Notes: a model not told the origin generated them from the sequence alone. DNA of 64,000 nucleotides from Campylobacter showae (GCF_004803815.1 NZ_CP012544.1:1984001-2048000), one strand, 5' to 3'; positions 55,844-63,903 are shown, numbered from the stretch's first letter. Program-made: numbers and translations.

Positions 55844-58041
55844 TAGTCAAATACCTCATCCGTGATGTCCAAATTCGTATCTTTTTTAAGCCCGTAATCC
55901 GTGCTATAAAAATAAGACGAGCCAAACGGCAGATAAAACATATCCTTTAGTCCGCGTATTTGCCTTAAATTGGGCGTCAATTTCTCTTTATCTTTAAACG
56001 TTACGTTTATGCTAAATTTCGATAACTTTCTGATGTGATTTTTTAAAATATCTCGTATCGTAAATTCGTTATTTTGGCTATTTTTAATTTCGATAATCTT
56101 AGCTTCAAAATCCTTGATAAAATTTTCTTCGGGCTCGATTATTAGCGTTTGTTTGCAGTTATCGTTCATAATTTCTTCGATTTTTTGGTTTATATTTTCG
56201 AATTCTAGCTTTTTTATCTCGCTTTGTATATATAAATTTTCCAGTTGATCGCTGATTTTCTGAAAATACAAATTTGAAATTTCTAAAATTTCACTCTCTC
56301 GCACCTCTCTTTGTTTGAAAATTTCTAAAATCGCTTTGCTTACTTTCTGCAAATCGCCATAAATCAAATTTGTAAATTTACTTATTTCGGCAAAGACGTA
56401 TAGCTCGCCACAAATTTCTCCAAAATGCCTATTTACGCGCCCTGCGGTCTGTATGATCGAGCTAATGGGCGCAACTTCGCGAAATCCAACGTCAAAATCA
56501 AGATCCACTCCCGCCTCGATAGACTGCGTGGAAATTAGTAAAATTTTACTTGCAAGCGGATCGTCTTTATTTGTATTTATTGCACACCTTACCGCTTCGA
56601 TAGTAGCGCGTTTGTGATCATCATACATATATCCGTTTAGGCAAAAGCAGCTAAATTTATCTCTTAGTTTTACGAACAGCTCCTGTGCTTTTTTGATCGT
56701 ATTGACGACGACGAGGGTATTTTTATCTCTTGCGGTTTCGCAAATTTTCTCTAAAAGCCCCTCTTCGCCGCTTATATCAAGCCATTTTATAACGTATCTA
56801 TCCTGCCTTGAAAAATACTCTAAATTTGAAATTTCTTTAAAATTTTCGCTTTTAATAACCGGCATCGTCGCCGACATAAATATAAAAATAGTGCCGAGCC
56901 GCTGCGAGATGATCTCGCAAAGCAGGATAAAATCTTTTCTAAAATTATATGGGATTGCTTGCGCCTCGTCGATGATAACGACGCTATTTTTGAGCTGATT
57001 AAATTTGACGTTGTCTTTGTTTTTATTGCCAAATAGCGCAAATATAAGCTGATAAAGCGTAGTTACGTTTATCTCGCCGCTAAAAGATTCCATCAAAAAT
57101 TTGATCTTAGAGTACCTATCATCTTCGGTCAGATTTTTTTCGTCTATCGTCGTTTTGTGGTGAGCCTTGCCAACCGAAATATCGCTATTTTTATAAATTT
57201 TCGCAATTATATCGTAGGTTTGATCGATTATCGAAGTAAAAGGAAGCGCATAAATTATGCGAGATTTATTAAATTTTAGGGCAAAATTTAGAGCAGTCAA
57301 GGTCTTGCCGTATCCAGTCGGCGCGGTCAAAGTAAAAAGTTTGTAATTTTCGTCAAAATTGTTTAAAACAAAATTTCTAAACTCATCTCGCTTTTTATTC
57401 GGCGGTAATGTTTTGATATCGCTCTCTAAAACATCTACCGGTATATCTTTGGTTTCCTGTTTTGGCATGCTAAAGATAGCCTCAAATTTATCGCTATAAA
57501 CCAAATTTGAGTATAGGCTTTTGAAATTTATGAAATCCTCATAAGTAAATTTGTGTTTATACTGCAATAAAATTAAGTATTGACGAAGCTTTTCCGCTCT
57601 ATCTAAAAACTCATCCTTTTTTGTAGATAATCCCGAATAAACCTGGGTATTTTTAGCGGCGTTAACTACTTCTTCCCAATATTCTAGCTCTTTTAAATTT
57701 TTAAAAAATTTATTAGCATCTCGAGCTAATGTCATTAAATTTACGGCATCGCCGTGGTGCGAAACGATGGCAAGAAAGCCAAACAGAGTCGGTATTTCAT
57801 CAAATTTGGAGTTTAGCAAGAAAAAATATGCCGACAGAAATGAGTGGTTTTTATCCAGCTTGTCGTTTGAGGTGTCTCTGATGTAAATTTGAAAATTATT
57901 TTTTAGTTTTGCGATATCGTGATAGAGCTTGACCTGCTTATCCAGCTCTTCATCGCCGGCAGAGATCATATTTTTTATATGATTTTCTAAAAGTTTATTT
58001 GGATGAGACCAAAACTCGTCAAATAAAATAGACTCTTTCAT
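55843..58041 (-). CDS. cas3: CRISPR helicase-nuclease Cas3
   Basis: 732 residues. An N-terminal HD nuclease has His41-Asp42 (YHDIAK), His66 and SHHGD at 94-98. An SF2 helicase follows, with Walker A LTAPTGYGKT (about residues 238-247), motif II IIDEAQ and motif VI TAGRVNR. It unwinds and degrades DNA after Cascade binding. The start overlaps cas5 by 23 bases. Confidence 0.96.
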   Translation of the reverse strand: MKESILFDEFWSHPNKLLENHIKNMISAGDEELDKQVKLYHDIAKLKNNFQIYIRDTSNDKLDKNHSFLSAYFFLLNSKFDEIPTLFGFLAIVSHHGDAVNLMTLARDANKFFKNLKELEYWEEVVNAAKNTQVYSGLSTKKDEFLDRAEKLRQYLILLQYKHKFTYEDFINFKSLYSNLVYSDKFEAIFSMPKQETKDIPVDVLESDIKTLPPNKKRDEFRNFVLNNFDENYKLFTLTAPTGYGKTLTALNFALKFNKSRIIYALPFTSIIDQTYDIIAKIYKNSDISVGKAHHKTTIDEKNLTEDDRYSKIKFLMESFSGEINVTTLYQLIFALFGNKNKDNVKFNQLKNSVVIIDEAQAIPYNFRKDFILLCEIISQRLGTIFIFMSATMPVIKSENFKEISNLEYFSRQDRYVIKWLDISGEEGLLEKICETARDKNTLVVVNTIKKAQELFVKLRDKFSCFCLNGYMYDDHKRATIEAVRCAINTNKDDPLASKILLISTQSIEAGVDLDFDVGFREVAPISSIIQTAGRVNRHFGEICGELYVFAEISKFTNLIYGDLQKVSKAILEIFKQREVRESEILEISNLYFQKISDQLENLYIQSEIKKLEFENINQKIEEIMNDNCKQTLIIEPEENFIKDFEAKIIEIKNSQNNEFTIRDILKNHIRKLSKFSINVTFKDKEKLTPNLRQIRGLKDMFYLPFGSSYFYSTDYGLKKDTNLDITDEVFD

Positions 58042-58729
58042 CGTTTATCTGATATATATTTCCATGGTTTTTAGATTTTATAGCTTCTTTGCCGTTTATT
58101 TCCATTACAAAGTCTTTAAAATCTTTAAAAATTCGCCCATTTTCGCAGTCGCAAGGCATTCTAACCGTAGTTAATTTCGCATTTTCATTAATACCATCAA
58201 AAACAAAATCTTCCATAAGCGTAAATGTATCTATAAAACTTTCGTCTTGAGCTATTTTTTCACATATTTCTATATAGATCCAGCTAAAATCGGCTATGCA
58301 AAAGTTTATCCCAAGATACGGCGTAAAGGCAGTTTTGTGCTCTTTTAAATTTGAAATTATCTTATCCCGGTAGCTTTGCTCTAAATTCTCTAAATTTAAA
58401 AATACGACATAAGACGGCGAGCAGATGAGCTCTCTGTAAAACTGCTTTTTCTCCTTGGCGTTTTGATAGCCTTCCTCTATGTGCATATTGCTTGAGAGGG
58501 CAAATTTTATGCCGTTAAAAACAAAACTCTTTTTTAAAATTTGCCTATCTATTTTTACGCTGTATTTGATGCTAGATAGCTTAAAATACTCCTCCTCGCC
58601 TATAACGGCGCCTAAAAAGCCCATTATAGCGGTCTTTGGCGGCACCGGATAGGTTAAGCTAGAATAAATCGTTGCCGGATGCGAAAAATGAGCGTAATCG
58701 CCGAATAATCTAAAAGCAATAATGCTCAT
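58019..58729 (-). CDS. cas5: Cascade subunit Cas5 (type I-B)
   Basis: 236 residues. The N-terminal FRLFGDYAHFSHPATIYSSLTYPVPPKTAIMGFLGA is the Cas5 signature (RAMP fold with a glycine-rich stretch). It caps the 5' handle of the crRNA. It lies one base after cas7 and overlaps cas3 by 23 bases. Confidence 0.95.
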   Translation of the reverse strand: MSIIAFRLFGDYAHFSHPATIYSSLTYPVPPKTAIMGFLGAVIGEEEYFKLSSIKYSVKIDRQILKKSFVFNGIKFALSSNMHIEEGYQNAKEKKQFYRELICSPSYVVFLNLENLEQSYRDKIISNLKEHKTAFTPYLGINFCIADFSWIYIEICEKIAQDESFIDTFTLMEDFVFDGINENAKLTTVRMPCDCENGRIFKDFKDFVMEINGKEAIKSKNHGNIYQINDERVYFI

Positions 58730-58730
58730 T

Positions 58731-59672
58731 TTACGCCTCTATCTTTTTCCAACTACTATCAAAATTTTCTTTGTTTATCGCTTCAAAATCATAATCGCTC
58801 ATATACTCTATTTTTTCTATATTTGCGGCATATCTTGTGAGTTTATTTTTTAAATTTGTAAAGTCGATAGTGTATTCGTTGATACTTCTTATCGCTCTAT
58901 CTTCTTTTTCGCTTTTTAGGCTTATACTATTGTTTAGATCGCCCGCAAACGTATCGTCTTTATACGTGATGATTAGCATAAACCTTGGAGTCTGGCCGAT
59001 TTTGGAGCGAGTCGTTAAGTTTTTAGTACCGTGCCACAAAGCTTTTAAAATTTTAGCTTCATCGGCTTCATTAAAGCCCGTTTTTGCCGCATTATAATTA
59101 TCGATAATGCCGTAAGTAGCGAAAATAGCGTATCTTAAAAATTTTTCCTCTCTAAAAGTCGCCTGCGCACTTTGTTTTTTTTCAATATTTGGATCATAAT
59201 CGCTAGCAAAAGCGCCCTTGCCTTTTACATACTCTATCTCTACTTTATTTAAAGATTTACTTAGTCTAAACTGTACCGGCCCTGTAAACTGAACGCCAGC
59301 GGTTTTTATCTCTTTGTCTTGTTTTTTTTCGTCTCTATCCGAAATAGGCAACACGCCGCCAAATGCGCGAATATCGATAAATTTAGACAAAATTTCTTTT
59401 TGCAGTTCGCTTTTGCTTTGTTTTATGTTTATGCTTTGTCTGATCGCCGTTTTAGCATCTAGTACGACGTCTTCTATCCTATACTCCTTTATAAAAATCG
59501 ACGCCTCGTCTTTTTTCATAATCTCGTCTCTGATAGTTCTTTTTATGCGCACATCCGTCACCTCGGCTATGCCGGTTTCATCATCGCATCTTGGAGCGTT
59601 ATCCTTTAGCATGTCGCCGTTTGGATTCCAATTCTCTCCGTCCCACAAAAAAAGTATCTCTTTTTTCTGCAT
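58731..59672 (-). CDS. cas7: Cascade backbone subunit Cas7 (Csh2 type)
   Basis: 313 residues beginning with ILFLWDGENWNPNGDML, the Csh2/Cst2-like start, followed by RIKRTIRDE and AFGGVLPI. It forms the filament along the crRNA. AAGGAGAATAAT precedes the ATG. It lies 14 bases after cas8b. Confidence 0.93.
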   Translation of the reverse strand: MQKKEILFLWDGENWNPNGDMLKDNAPRCDDETGIAEVTDVRIKRTIRDEIMKKDEASIFIKEYRIEDVVLDAKTAIRQSINIKQSKSELQKEILSKFIDIRAFGGVLPISDRDEKKQDKEIKTAGVQFTGPVQFRLSKSLNKVEIEYVKGKGAFASDYDPNIEKKQSAQATFREEKFLRYAIFATYGIIDNYNAAKTGFNEADEAKILKALWHGTKNLTTRSKIGQTPRFMLIITYKDDTFAGDLNNSISLKSEKEDRAIRSINEYTIDFTNLKNKLTRYAANIEKIEYMSDYDFEAINKENFDSSWKKIEA

Positions 59673-59686
59673 ATTATTCTCCTTAC

Positions 59687-61453
59687 TTATTTCGTTTTAT
59701 CTTTTAAAAATTTGCGATAATCACTCCCGCCCATAGCAAAAGCAAGCGTAGTATGAGAGCTTTTTACTATCTTGCTTTCTTTAAAAAAGACTTGCGGTAA
59801 AATTTCAATCAAACACTCTTTTATATTTTCAACATTTGGATTTGGTTTGCCGGAAGCTGCCTTAAGCTTTCTAATCATCTCATCGCACTTAGTCCAAATT
59901 CGCTCCAAATTTTCCCTGCTTATCGAGCCGCAGTTATCAAGCCAGTTGCTAAACGATACGCCGCCATTAACGCCGAGCTGCCAGTTTATCAGAGCTGCGC
60001 TTAGCATGCCTAGTAAATAAGCGCTTGCAAGCGCGTCATCTTGATTTAAAAATTCGCTATTTTTGGTTAGCTCTCTAATCAGTTCTTTTTTATCGATTAA
60101 ATTTTCCAAATCGCACTCCTTTTGAAACACTAGTTTTTTATTTAACACGTCGATCTCATTAAAAAAATTCTGATATTTTTTAATAACATCAATCGTTCTT
60201 TGCCTGTAAAAATCGTTAAAATATTTACCCCACTCTAATTTCTCCGCATAGTCCTTATTGGCGCTACCATAGCAAATCAAATCGCTATATCTTTCTATCA
60301 TAATCTCTAAATCAAATTTATTTCGCGACAGTAAAAAGCTCATCACGCTTAGCCTATCTTCAAACAAATTTTGAAGATATATCGTCTCATCGGTTCCGCT
60401 GTTTTTTTCATAGAAAGCTTTAATATCAAAATTGCCCATTAAATTTGAAATTTTAGAGATAAAAGAGGGCAAAACGTCATCTATCGCAAGCTTTAAATCG
60501 ATAGCTGCGTTGCTTTGCGTATAAAATAAAATCGTATTTAAAACCGGTAAATTTTCCTGTTTTTTAGCAGCGATCTCAAGATAATCATTTATGCTAAATT
60601 TTATAACTTCTTCGGCCATCTCAATATTTTTCATATCACTTTTTGAAGTTTCTTCTAGTATTTTTATAATCTCTTCTAGATTTACCGAGCTACCCAAAAT
60701 CGTCGGTAAAATCGCCATTTTCATACCGTAAAAATTGTGCGATAGCTTATCTTTTATCGCTTTAAAGCCGTTTTCTACCTTTTTTGCGCTAACGGCGCTT
60801 AGCGGCAAAAGTTTTGACTTGATAAATTGCATATTAGCAGGCATCTCATTTACCGAGCAAAATGCTAAATTTGCATCGCCGCCTATACCTTTTTCATTTG
60901 TCAAAATATCGTATCCATAGGACGATTTTTGCTCTTTTACGCTGATACGATTTTCAAAAATTTGTTTAAAATAGGCAGAAACGGGCTTGCCCTTGTATGA
61001 GAGCGAGAAAAAAGTAGCGACTTTTTTGCCTTTTTCCTTTTTTAGCTCATCAAGACCTTTGATCTCATCTATAATATCGGCAAAATATCCTTCATTTATA
61101 CTAGGTAACATAGATAAAATAGCGTCTTTTTCTATATCGCTCGGCTCAAAACACGAGAGCAAATTTGAAACCGATCTCAAAACGCCTTTTATAAATTTAG
61201 CTTCGTCTTTATTTGCTTCTTTGGATAAAAATTGAGAATTTGGAAAAAGATTACCGGAATTTGCGCCTACGCCAAATCTACATATTATCAGATCGTCTTT
61301 GCTTATGTTTAAATTCGGCTCTATTCGCTTGGTTTCTATGTCGCAGAGATATACTTTGATTGTATCGTATTTGTAGGCATCGTTTTTGAGACGCTTTTCA
61401 TCTTTTTGATATATTTCGCCTATGTCGGCGAAAATCTTAACTATATCACCCAA
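59687..61453 (-). CDS. cas8b: Cascade large subunit Cas8b (Csh1 type), TTG start
   Basis: 588 residues, the length of Csh1-type Cas8b. Its place before cas7-cas5-cas3 in a I-B operon, the sequence ASAYLLGMLSAALINWQLG and the helical C-terminus support the call; large subunits are weakly conserved. The start is TTG at 61453 with AAAGGGA six bases upstream, part of which is in the arm of a hairpin (61463-61485). There is no usable ATG near it. It recognises the PAM in related systems. Confidence 0.88.
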   Translation of the reverse strand: MGDIVKIFADIGEIYQKDEKRLKNDAYKYDTIKVYLCDIETKRIEPNLNISKDDLIICRFGVGANSGNLFPNSQFLSKEANKDEAKFIKGVLRSVSNLLSCFEPSDIEKDAILSMLPSINEGYFADIIDEIKGLDELKKEKGKKVATFFSLSYKGKPVSAYFKQIFENRISVKEQKSSYGYDILTNEKGIGGDANLAFCSVNEMPANMQFIKSKLLPLSAVSAKKVENGFKAIKDKLSHNFYGMKMAILPTILGSSVNLEEIIKILEETSKSDMKNIEMAEEVIKFSINDYLEIAAKKQENLPVLNTILFYTQSNAAIDLKLAIDDVLPSFISKISNLMGNFDIKAFYEKNSGTDETIYLQNLFEDRLSVMSFLLSRNKFDLEIMIERYSDLICYGSANKDYAEKLEWGKYFNDFYRQRTIDVIKKYQNFFNEIDVLNKKLVFQKECDLENLIDKKELIRELTKNSEFLNQDDALASAYLLGMLSAALINWQLGVNGGVSFSNWLDNCGSISRENLERIWTKCDEMIRKLKAASGKPNPNVENIKECLIEILPQVFFKESKIVKSSHTTLAFAMGGSDYRKFLKDKTK

Positions 61454-61462
61454 AATATTCCC

Positions 61463-61485
61463 TTTGCTAAATATTTATTAGCAAA
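61463..61485 (-). promoter_or_regulatory. Hairpin directly upstream of the cas8b binding site
   Basis: TTTGCTAA (61463-61470) and TTAGCAAA (61478-61485) form an eight-base stem with a seven-base loop. The lower arm touches the AAAGGGA binding site, so it could mask it in transcripts coming from the upstream promoter. Confidence 0.5.
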
Positions 61486-61514
61486 ATTATAATACTTTTT
61501 AAAGATTAAATCAA
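61486..61514 (-). promoter_or_regulatory. Promoter P2, directly before cas8b
   Basis: On the minus strand: TTGATT (61509-61514), 17 bases, TATAAT (61486-61491). It overlaps the end of the small membrane ORF and would start a transcript near 61479, giving cas8b a promoter independent of P1. Confidence 0.6.
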
Positions 61515-61673
61515 GTATTTATAAACAAAAAATATGATAAGAAATAGGGTTGACGCTTTAAAAATATTTAAAGTAATACTAATTTTAGTTTCTTTATATC
61601 TACGTCCGATTTCGTCAAAGAAGCTTTTATTTACTATTTCGATCTCGGTTGAAAACTTGTGAACATTTTTCAT
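61506..61673 (-). CDS. Small membrane peptide between cas6 and cas8b (CreT-like candidate)
   Basis: 55 residues from the ATG at 61673: a charged N-terminal part (EIEIVNKSFFDEIGRRYKE) and one hydrophobic C-terminal segment (ASTLFLIIFFVYKYLI). Promoter P1 at 61704-61732 predicts an mRNA start near 61697. That excludes longer in-frame starts at 61769 and 61778 and leaves a 24-base leader with a purine-rich AAGAAGAAG before the ATG. I do not recognise the protein. Size, one membrane span and the position of its promoter opposite a crRNA-like RNA make a toxin-type role conceivable, but this is inference. Confidence 0.5.
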   Translation of the reverse strand: MKNVHKFSTEIEIVNKSFFDEIGRRYKETKISITLNIFKASTLFLIIFFVYKYLI

Positions 61674-61703
61674 ATTTCTTCTTCTTATAAATAAGTTCTT
61701 GAA

Positions 61704-61732
61704 AGTATATAGAAAAAAGAATATTTTGTCAA
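61704..61732 (-). promoter_or_regulatory. Promoter P1 (strong) reading into the small ORF and cas8b
   Basis: On the minus strand: TTGACA (61727-61732), exactly 17 bases, TATACT (61704-61709). This is one of the two best -35/-10 pairs in the window. The protospacer-like sequence 61739-61767 begins six bases behind its -35 box. Confidence 0.8.
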
Positions 61733-61738
61733 TAGTTA

Positions 61739-61767
61739 TGTTATTTAAATTATTAAAGATATCTTGC
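61739..61767. repeat. Protospacer-like copy between the divergent promoters
   Basis: Nearly the same as 61832-61858: the first 11 bases (TGTTATTTAAA) are identical, then one mismatch, four identical bases, a two-base length difference, and the last nine (ATATCTTGC) identical. It is preceded by TTA (61736-61738), in the place where a type I PAM would be. Confidence 0.75.
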
Positions 61768-61792
61768 ATATACAGCAAAATTACACTATAAT
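61764..61792 (+). promoter_or_regulatory. Promoter of the crRNA-like RNA
   Basis: TTGCAT (61764-61769), 17 bases, TATAAT (61787-61792) on the plus strand, with a predicted start near 61799. Its -35 box lies inside the protospacer-like sequence. Confidence 0.65.
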
Positions 61793-61797
61793 ATTCT

Positions 61798-61873
61798 TAA
61801 GGGCAAGACTTCCTCCGTTGGAGTTTTAAACTGTTATTTAAAATATTGCATATCTTGCCCTTAAATTTCCTCC
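61798..61873 (+). ncRNA. Putative CreR/CreA-like Cas-regulating mini-crRNA
   Basis: The repeat-like part at 61802-61831 matches the array repeat (crRNA sense) at 24 of 30 positions and at 18 of the last 19, including the CTCCGTTGGAG hairpin and an 8-base handle TTTTAAAC (array TTTGAAAC). The spacer-like part 61832-61858 follows directly. A second partial repeat, TTAAATTTCCTCC (61861-61873; array TTAAAATTTACTCC), comes next and overlaps the cas6 stop codon. The whole is bracketed by a perfect 12-base inverted repeat, TTAAGGGCAAGA/TCTTGCCCTTAA (61797-61808 and 61853-61864). The exact 3' end is unknown. Confidence 0.7.
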
Positions 61874-62544
61874 ACCACCTCCACAAACCCCGCTCCGCAG
61901 TTCATACATCCGCTTCCGACACCGGCGTCAAGGATCAAATTTATCAGCTCCGGTTGCGCGCAAATTTTCCATTTCGCTTGCCAAGCTTGAACCGGCGAGC
62001 GATTGTTGCCGTAATAAAAATTAAATGGATTTTGCAAATTTTGCCAGAGCAAATTTAGCTCGAATTCTCCGTCGTATCTGCGCCCGGTAAGAGTTTCAAA
62101 TCTTTGCAGCGCGTTTGTTTTCATCATCTCAAGATGCCTGGAGTCTTGCGGCTGCAGATAAATTTTATGCCCCAAAAGCCCGCCTATAGCGCATGCTACG
62201 CAGCCTTGTAACACCGCTTCGCTTTGCGAGGTTCTGTGTTCGCTAACAGCCACCGTCGTATCGCACAGGCAAAGCTCACCCAAGCTTAACCCGTCTTTTA
62301 GCACGGCAAGCGCGATTATTTTTTCAAATTCCGACTCATATGAGGTAAATCTAATCCGCAAATTTGCGCCATTTAAACGAAAATCAAAATTCGTTCGTTT
62401 AAAAATTTTGCCGCTCGGCTCGTGCCTGTACCCATCGTGCTCGGCGCTTGGCAGATAGCGGTAGATGTAGCCCTGGATGAGCTGAGGCAATGCCCTTGAT
62501 ATTTTTAAATTTGCGCTCGGCAAACGTGAGATTATTATGAGCAT
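61861..62544 (-). CDS. cas6: CRISPR RNA endonuclease Cas6
   Basis: 227 residues that process the pre-crRNA at the repeat hairpin. The C-terminal glycine-rich loop GVGSGCMNCGAGFVEV is the Cas6 signature. A likely catalytic His is His36 or His41 (SAEHDGYRHE). AAGGA precedes the ATG. It lies at the head of the cas operon but is separated from cas8b by a 407-base gap with the regulatory element. The 12-base inverted repeat after its stop may also end its transcript. Confidence 0.93.
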   Translation of the reverse strand: MLIIISRLPSANLKISRALPQLIQGYIYRYLPSAEHDGYRHEPSGKIFKRTNFDFRLNGANLRIRFTSYESEFEKIIALAVLKDGLSLGELCLCDTTVAVSEHRTSQSEAVLQGCVACAIGGLLGHKIYLQPQDSRHLEMMKTNALQRFETLTGRRYDGEFELNLLWQNLQNPFNFYYGNNRSPVQAWQAKWKICAQPELINLILDAGVGSGCMNCGAGFVEVVEEI

Positions 62545-62577
62545 TTTTATCCTTAAATTTAGTAAATTTTAGACGTA

Positions 62578-62583
62578 ATTATA
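62578..62583 (-). promoter_or_regulatory. -10 box for cas6
   Basis: TATAAT (complement) 34 bases upstream of the cas6 ATG, with AAGGA at 62550-62554. Confidence 0.6.
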
Positions 62584-62689
62584 AAAAATCTCGCATTAAA
62601 AATCGGTTTTGCGCAAAAATGCGGCGAAATTTCAAATTTTACCCGTCAAATTCGCTAAAATATCCGCAAAAATCACGCAAGGAGAGCAA

Positions 62690-63862
62690 ATGAAATACGA
62701 TTTTGACGCGCCTGTAGAGCGAGGCGGGACGTATTCGTCAAAATGGAAAACAATCGGCGACGAGCTACCGATGTGGGTGGCGGATATGGATTTTAAGGTC
62801 GCGCCAGAAATTTTAGAAGCGCTGCAAAAGCGTCTAGACAACGGAGTTTTTGGCTACTCATACGTGCCGCGGGAGTGGAGCGAGGCCATTTGCTCATGGT
62901 GGAGCAGACGACACGACGTCAAATTTGACCCAAATTGGCTGATTTTTTGCACGGGCGTGATACCGATCATTAGCTCTGCGGTGCGCAAATTTACGAGCGT
63001 GGGCGATAAAATCGTGATCCAAAGCCCCGTCTATCACGTCTTTTACCGCAGTATCGAAAACAACGGCAGGGTCGCGCTCACAAACGAGCTAGCCTACGAC
63101 GGGCGCGGCTATGATATTGATTTTAAGGACCTCGAAGAAAAGCTCGCTGATCCGCTAACGACGATGTTTATCCTTTGCAACCCGCACAATCCCGTCGGCA
63201 AAATTTGGAGCGCCCAGAAGCTAGCCAAAATCGGCGAACTATGCGCTAAACACGGCGTTTTGGTGATATCTGACGAGATACACTGCGACATCACGAGCCC
63301 CGGCAAAAGCTACGTGCCCTTTATCCGCGCGAGCGAAACTTGCAAAAACATCTCGATCACCTGCGTTTCGCCGACTAAAGCCTTTAACATCGCAGGCCTG
63401 CAAAGCTCCGCCGCCGTGGTGCCAAACCCAAAACTGCGCGCCAAAATGGCAAAAGCCATCAACGACGACGAGGTCGGCGAGGGCAATGCGTTTTCTTGTA
63501 TCGCGGCGATCGCGGCGTTTGAGCGGGGAGAAGCGTGGCTCGAGCAGATGCGCGAATACATAGAGCAAAACCGCAAAATCGTAAGCGAGTTTTTGCAAAA
63601 CGAACTGCCGCAGATTAGGCTTGTAGAGCAGGACGCCACGTATCTGCTCTGGCTTGACTGCCGCGAAATTTGCGACGACGCGAGCGATTTTCATAAGTTT
63701 TTACGCCAAAAAGCGGGGCTTTGGCTAAACGACGGCAACGCGTATAGAGGTGCCGAGAAGTGCTTCCTGCGCCTTAACATCGCCACGCAAAGATCGCGCG
63801 TGCTGGAGGGGCTAAAACGCCTAAAATCAGGCGCTCTAGCCTACGTAAAAAGCAGGGAATAA
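62690..63862 (+). CDS. MalY/PatB-type aminotransferase (probable cystathionine beta-lyase)
   Basis: 390 residues from the ATG at 62690 (GGAGAG upstream). Fold-type I PLP enzyme with MWVADMDFKVAPEIL, the NPHNPVGKIW segment, SDEIHCDI and the PLP lysine in VSPTKAFNIAGLQSS. The family includes C-S lyases that release H2S from cysteine derivatives and cystathionine. A frame extended to 62609 has no binding site. A TAAAAT -10 box lies at 62656-62661. Confidence 0.9.
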   Translation: MKYDFDAPVERGGTYSSKWKTIGDELPMWVADMDFKVAPEILEALQKRLDNGVFGYSYVPREWSEAICSWWSRRHDVKFDPNWLIFCTGVIPIISSAVRKFTSVGDKIVIQSPVYHVFYRSIENNGRVALTNELAYDGRGYDIDFKDLEEKLADPLTTMFILCNPHNPVGKIWSAQKLAKIGELCAKHGVLVISDEIHCDITSPGKSYVPFIRASETCKNISITCVSPTKAFNIAGLQSSAAVVPNPKLRAKMAKAINDDEVGEGNAFSCIAAIAAFERGEAWLEQMREYIEQNRKIVSEFLQNELPQIRLVEQDATYLLWLDCREICDDASDFHKFLRQKAGLWLNDGNAYRGAEKCFLRLNIATQRSRVLEGLKRLKSGALAYVKSRE

Positions 63863-63903
63863 TATATTTACGAAAAATTGGGATAAAATTTAGACCTTTT
63901 TGG

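Noticed and set aside
61506-61778. Full 90-codon version of the small membrane ORF
   Set aside because: Its starts at 61769-61778 lie upstream of the predicted P1 transcript start (about 61697), so the ATG at 61673 is preferred.
61802-61831. Repeat-like sequence as a simple stray or relocated array repeat
   Set aside because: It has its own promoter, lies in the opposite orientation to the array, and is followed by a copy of the adjacent promoter DNA, which a stray repeat would not show.
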